The position numbers were made by a program, and so were the translations under genes. The notes under the pieces are model-generated. The model saw nothing but the letters and a program-made list of their open reading frames with translations, was not told where the DNA came from and did not search any database. From Mariprofundus sp. (GTDB taxonomy: Bacteria; Pseudomonadota; Zetaproteobacteria; Mariprofundales; Mariprofundaceae), in contig WFUI01000201.1 of assembly GCA_015485035.1 (NCBI GenBank), positions 1 through 12,772 on the forward strand: DNA of 12,772 bases, given 5' to 3'. Below, piece after piece: positions 9,821-12,772 of this stretch. Every line of letters begins with the position of its first letter. Position 1 is the stretch's first letter.

Positions 9821-12253
9821 GTGGCTGAATGGAAAAATGATCAAGCTGAAGACATGATTGGAGAAAATCAGGGAGTGCTTCCCGTATTGCCATTGCGCGA
9901 CATCGTTGTGTTTCCGCACATGATCGTGCCGCTGTTCGTAGGTCGGGACAAATCAGTGAAAGCACTGGAAGAGGTCATGGCCTCGGACAAGAAAATTCTG
10001 TTGCTGGCCCAGAAGGACGCCTCGAATGATGATCCCGGGGCTGATGATTTATACAGCATCGGAACGCTCGGTAATATTCTGCAGCTTCTGAAGTTGCCCG
10101 ATGGTACCATCAAGGTACTGGTTGAGGGTGGTTCCCGACTGCTGGTTGACGAGTTGATTCCTGATGGTGAATACCTGCGAGGCAGTTATTCGCTGATGCC
10201 TGAAATTTCTGAGGATGAACAAGAGCTGGATGCCGTAGCCCGTTCACTGATTCAGAAGTTTGAATCCTATGTCAAACTGAACAAAAAACTTCCGCCGGAG
10301 GTTATGGTTTCGGTTTCCGCTGTGGATGAGGTGGACAAGCTGGCTGATACCATAGCTGCACATCTGAATCTGAAGGTGGAAGATAAACAGTTGCTGCTTG
10401 AAATGCCCAGTGTGATTGGCCGGCTGGAACGGTTATATGCACATATGGAAGACGAGATGGAGCTGCTGCAGGTTGATAAACGCATCCGTAGCCGTGTAAA
10501 GCGCCAGATGGAGAAGAGTCAGCGCGAGTATTACCTCTCCGAACAGATGAAAGCCATCCAGAAAGAGCTCGGCGATGAAGATGCGGAAAGCGATCTGAAT
10601 CAGCTGGAAGAGAAGATCAAGACACTGGGTTTGAGTAAAGAGGCAAGGGAAAAGGCTGATGCCGAATTCAAACGTCTGAAAATGATGCCACCGATGAGTT
10701 CGGAGGCAACGGTGGTGCGTAATTATCTCGATTGGCTGATTGATATCCCGTGGAAGAAACGTTCCAGAGTAGGCAAGGATATCGGCGTGGCTGAACGGGT
10801 GCTGGATGAAGATCATTACGGCCTCGAGAAGGTCAAGGAACGCATTCTGGAGCATTTGGCAGTACTCAGGCTGGTACGAAAAATGAAAGGTCCGATTCTA
10901 TGTTTTGTAGGGCCACCGGGTGTGGGCAAAACTTCGCTGGCCAAATCAATTGCCCGTGCAACCAAACGTAAATATGTACGTATGAGTCTGGGCGGAGTGC
11001 GCGATGAAGCTGAAATCAGGGGTCATCGACGTACTTATATCGGGTCGATGCCGGGTAAGGTGATTCAGTCAATGAAAAAAGCGGGTACAAAAAATCCGCT
11101 TTTCCTGCTTGATGAAATTGACAAGCTGGGTGCAGATTTCAGAGGCGATCCGGCCTCGGCTTTACTGGAAGTGCTCGATCCGGAGCAGAATCACACCTTT
11201 AACGATCACTATATGGAGGTGGACTACGACCTTTCCGAAGTGATGTTTATTACGACGGCCAACAGCCTGAATATCCCGGGACCGTTACTGGATCGCATGG
11301 AGATCATTCGTATCTCGGGTTACACCGAGCAGGAAAAGCTCGAAATAGCACGGCGTTATCTGTTGAACAAGCAACTTGCCAATCATGGTTTGAAAGCAAA
11401 ACAGCTAAAGATAGAGGATTCGGCGCTTACCGAAATTATCCGTTATTATACACGTGAGGCCGGTGTCCGGGGGTTGTCCCGCGATCTGGCCAAGCTGTGT
11501 CGCAAGGTGGCGCGTCAGCTGGTACAGTCAGGACAAAACAAAATGATTACACTGGGAGCGGAAGATATTGAATCGTACCTTGGTGTGCGTAAATATCGAT
11601 TCGGTCTGGCCGAAGAGGAAGATCAGATTGGTGTGGTGACAGGGCTTGCCTGGACCGAAGTTGGTGGTGAGTTATTACAGATCGAAACAGCTCTGATGCC
11701 GGGCAAGGGCAAGCTGACTGTGACCGGGCAGCTGGGTGATGTTATGCAGGAATCGATTCAGGCGGCGTTGACTTATGTGCGTTCGCGTGCCGGACAACTG
11801 GGGCTAAAGCCCGATTTCCATCAGAAAGTGGATATTCATGTGCATGTGCCGGAAGGGGCTATCCCCAAAGACGGGCCATCGGCCGGATTGGCTATGGCGA
11901 CATCGATTGTTTCGGCTTTGACCGGTATTGCAGTGAAAAGACATGTCTGCATGACCGGCGAAATTACACTGCGTGGTAAGGCCTTGCCGATTGGCGGGCT
12001 GAAAGAGAAGCTGCTGGCAGCGCATCGGGGAGGCCTTACAACGGCCATCATTCCGGCGGAAAACCTGAAAGATTTGAAGGATATCCATGAAGACGTTCTG
12101 GCAAACCTTGAAGTTCATGCTGTGGAGCACATGGATGAAGTGCTGGAACATGCCTTGACTCAGTTGCCGAGCGGAATGAGTATGTCGGGAAGCTTTGTGC
12201 CGGCAGGCGTTGCGGATATTTATCTTAGCGAAAAATCAGCAGTGGCACATTAA
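9821..12253 (+). CDS. lon: Lon ATP-dependent protease (LonA)
   Basis: The 810-residue AAA+ protease degrades misfolded and short-lived regulatory proteins in the cytoplasm. The N-terminal LON substrate-binding domain (about 19-210) begins [17 protein letters not shown] charged coiled-coil-like region follows (about 215-290, containing [17 protein letters not shown]). The ATPase module has Walker A GPPGVGKT (364-371), Walker B LLDEID (429-434), an LDR arginine-finger region (490-492) and a sensor-2 motif GVRGLSR. The C-terminal protease domain has PKDGPSAG with catalytic S687 and GGLKEK with catalytic K730, spaced 43 residues apart as in E. coli. All expected motifs are intact and the length is typical of LonA. 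Translation starts at GTG 9821. Confidence 0.98.
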   Translation: MAEWKNDQAEDMIGENQGVLPVLPLRDIVVFPHMIVPLFVGRDKSVKALEEVMASDKKILLLAQKDASNDDPGADDLYSIGTLGNILQLLKLPDGTIKVLVEGGSRLLVDELIPDGEYLRGSYSLMPEISEDEQELDAVARSLIQKFESYVKLNKKLPPEVMVSVSAVDEVDKLADTIAAHLNLKVEDKQLLLEMPSVIGRLERLYAHMEDEMELLQVDKRIRSRVKRQMEKSQREYYLSEQMKAIQKELGDEDAESDLNQLEEKIKTLGLSKEAREKADAEFKRLKMMPPMSSEATVVRNYLDWLIDIPWKKRSRVGKDIGVAERVLDEDHYGLEKVKERILEHLAVLRLVRKMKGPILCFVGPPGVGKTSLAKSIARATKRKYVRMSLGGVRDEAEIRGHRRTYIGSMPGKVIQSMKKAGTKNPLFLLDEIDKLGADFRGDPASALLEVLDPEQNHTFNDHYMEVDYDLSEVMFITTANSLNIPGPLLDRMEIIRISGYTEQEKLEIARRYLLNKQLANHGLKAKQLKIEDSALTEIIRYYTREAGVRGLSRDLAKLCRKVARQLVQSGQNKMITLGAEDIESYLGVRKYRFGLAEEEDQIGVVTGLAWTEVGGELLQIETALMPGKGKLTVTGQLGDVMQESIQAALTYVRSRAGQLGLKPDFHQKVDIHVHVPEGAIPKDGPSAGLAMATSIVSALTGIAVKRHVCMTGEITLRGKALPIGGLKEKLLAAHRGGLTTAIIPAENLKDLKDIHEDVLANLEVHAVEHMDEVLEHALTQLPSGMSMSGSFVPAGVADIYLSEKSAVAH

Positions 12254-12275
12254 GTCTAAAAACTAAAAAAATCGG

Positions 12276-12306
12276 TTGACAGGATATGGGGTTGAATGCG
12301 TATAGT
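12276..12306 (+). promoter_or_regulatory. probable hup promoter
   Basis: A perfect -35 box TTGACA (12276-12281) is followed after 19 bases by TATAGT (12301-12306), matching five of six -10 positions. The start would be near 12313, about 25 bases before the hup ATG. The 19-base spacer is longer than the ideal 17. This lets hup be expressed independently of lon, although no terminator separates the two. Confidence 0.65.
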
Positions 12307-12327
12307 TCGCAGCTCATTGAACGTAGC

Positions 12328-12333
12328 GGGAGG
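12328..12333 (+). promoter_or_regulatory. hup ribosome binding site
   Basis: GGGAGG, four bases before ATG 12338, a strong site suited to an abundant protein. It excludes the in-frame start at 12296, which also lies upstream of the predicted transcription start. Confidence 0.8.
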
Positions 12334-12337
12334 AATA

Positions 12338-12610
12338 ATGAATAAAGCAGATTTGATTAATTACGTGGCTAATGCAGCGGGTCTGAGTAAATCCGTAGCA
12401 GGTGATGCTGTCGAAGCGGTACTTGGTGGTATTACAAGCACTCTGGCGGATGGCGGTGCCGTAAGCCTGGTTGGTTTTGGTACGTTTTCAGTCGCGGACC
12501 GTGCAGCACGTACAGCTCGTAACCCACGGACAGGCGAAACGATTCAGGTGGCAGCCTCCAAGGCACCGAAATTCAAAGCCGGCAAGGCTCTGAAAGACGC
12601 TGTCAAGTAA
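12338..12610 (+). CDS. hup: DNA-binding protein HU (HU-beta type)
   Basis: The 90-residue basic protein is a small dimeric nucleoid protein that bends DNA without strict sequence preference. It has the full bacterial HU length. The conserved GFGTF (46-50) and RNPRTGE (61-67) motifs are present; P63 in the latter is the intercalating proline at the arm tip. The MNKADLI start is typical of HU-beta. It follows lon after 84 bases, as hupB does in E. coli and many relatives. It has its own TTGACA/TATAGT promoter and a strong intrinsic terminator, so it is probably made mostly as a short monocistronic message. HU and IHF share a fold, but the arm motifs and MNKADLI start fit HU better. Confidence 0.96.
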   Translation: MNKADLINYVANAAGLSKSVAGDAVEAVLGGITSTLADGGAVSLVGFGTFSVADRAARTARNPRTGETIQVAASKAPKFKAGKALKDAVK

Positions 12611-12619
12611 ACCATGAAG

Positions 12620-12639
12620 GCGGGAAAATCCCGCTTTCT
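12620..12639 (+). terminator. first hairpin after hup
   Basis: GCGGGA (12620-12625) pairs with TCCCGC (12629-12634) around an AAA loop, followed by TTTCT. It is a short, weaker terminator or the first half of a tandem terminator. Confidence 0.55.
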
Positions 12640-12642
12640 ATT

Positions 12643-12670
12643 AAACAAGGGCAGTTGGCCCTTGTTTTTT
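12643..12670 (+). terminator. strong rho-independent terminator after hup
   Basis: CAAGGGC (12646-12652) pairs with GCCCTTG (12658-12664) around AGTTG. The stem can be extended by AAA (12643-12645) pairing with TTT, and six T residues (12665-12670) follow. This is a classical intrinsic terminator. It ends four bases before the tRNA-Val(UAC) gene. Confidence 0.88.
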
Positions 12671-12674
12671 ATTC

Positions 12675-12750
12675 GGGCGCTTAGCTCAGCTGGGAGAGCA
12701 ACGGCCTTACAAGCCGTAGGTCGCAGGTTCGAGCCCTGCAGCGCCCACCA
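12675..12750 (+). tRNA. tRNA-Val(UAC)
   Basis: A complete 76-base tRNA. Acceptor strands GGGCGCT and AGCGCCC pair fully, with discriminator A and encoded CCA at 12748-12750. The anticodon stem ACGGC/GCCGT encloses the loop CTTACAA with anticodon TAC, which reads valine GUA and related codons. The T arm is GCAGG-TTCGAGC-CCTGC. No promoter is evident between the hup terminator and the tRNA, so it may depend on readthrough from hup. The last 22 bases of the window hold nothing recognisable. Confidence 0.95.
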
Positions 12751-12772
12751 TTTATAGCTCTGTGAGTATGAA

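Noticed and set aside
6439..12610. The cluster of AAA+ proteases as a defence or stress island
   Set aside because: Gene order tig-clpP-clpX-lon-hup is the standard proteobacterial housekeeping arrangement, and all active-site motifs are ordinary.

Overview
The window is an ordinary stretch of chromosomal core genome from a Gram-negative bacterium, almost certainly a member of the Pseudomonadota. This rests on an E. coli-type PurB, the tig-clpP-clpX-lon-hup order, an outer-membrane-type lipoprotein signal, genomically encoded tRNA CCA ends, and a DUF3683-type oxidoreductase (a family I associate mainly with beta- and related proteobacteria). A zeta- or gammaproteobacterium is my guess, but I cannot fix the class from sequence alone. 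Base composition looks even throughout. No insertion sequence, phage gene, integrase or CRISPR array is visible, and no stretch longer than about 220 bases lacks a gene.

Left part (1-4738): the 5' portion of a tRNA-Val(CAC) gene on the minus strand, with a good promoter, is divergent from a plus-strand pair. The first gene of the pair encodes a 1265-residue FAD/iron-sulfur oxidoreductase. It combines in one chain the functions usually split between GlcD-like and GlcF/LldE-like subunits. The second encodes a small lytic-transglycosylase-like lipoprotein whose GTG start overlaps the stop codon of the first. A hairpin ends this unit.

Middle (4739-6438): purB (adenylosuccinate lyase) runs on the minus strand and converges on the first unit. 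Its upstream region is shared with a divergent tRNA-Leu(UAG) gene and holds a candidate purB promoter and a strong hairpin.

Right part (6338-12772): tRNA-Leu lies only 17 bases before trigger factor (tig), followed by clpP, clpX, lon and hup on the same strand. Together these make a protein-quality-control block: a ribosome-bound chaperone, the ClpXP protease, the Lon protease, and the HU nucleoid protein. clpP and clpX overlap by 17 bases. hup has its own sigma70-like promoter and a strong intrinsic terminator. A complete tRNA-Val(UAC) gene begins four bases after that terminator.

I did not find a new biological system. The points most worth a second look are the giant fused oxidoreductase with a large helical-looking insertion inside its FAD-oxidase part, its translational coupling to a cell-wall lipoprotein, the tRNA-Leu/tig junction, the ClpP that starts at the mature N-terminus, and a terminator placed directly in front of a tRNA gene.
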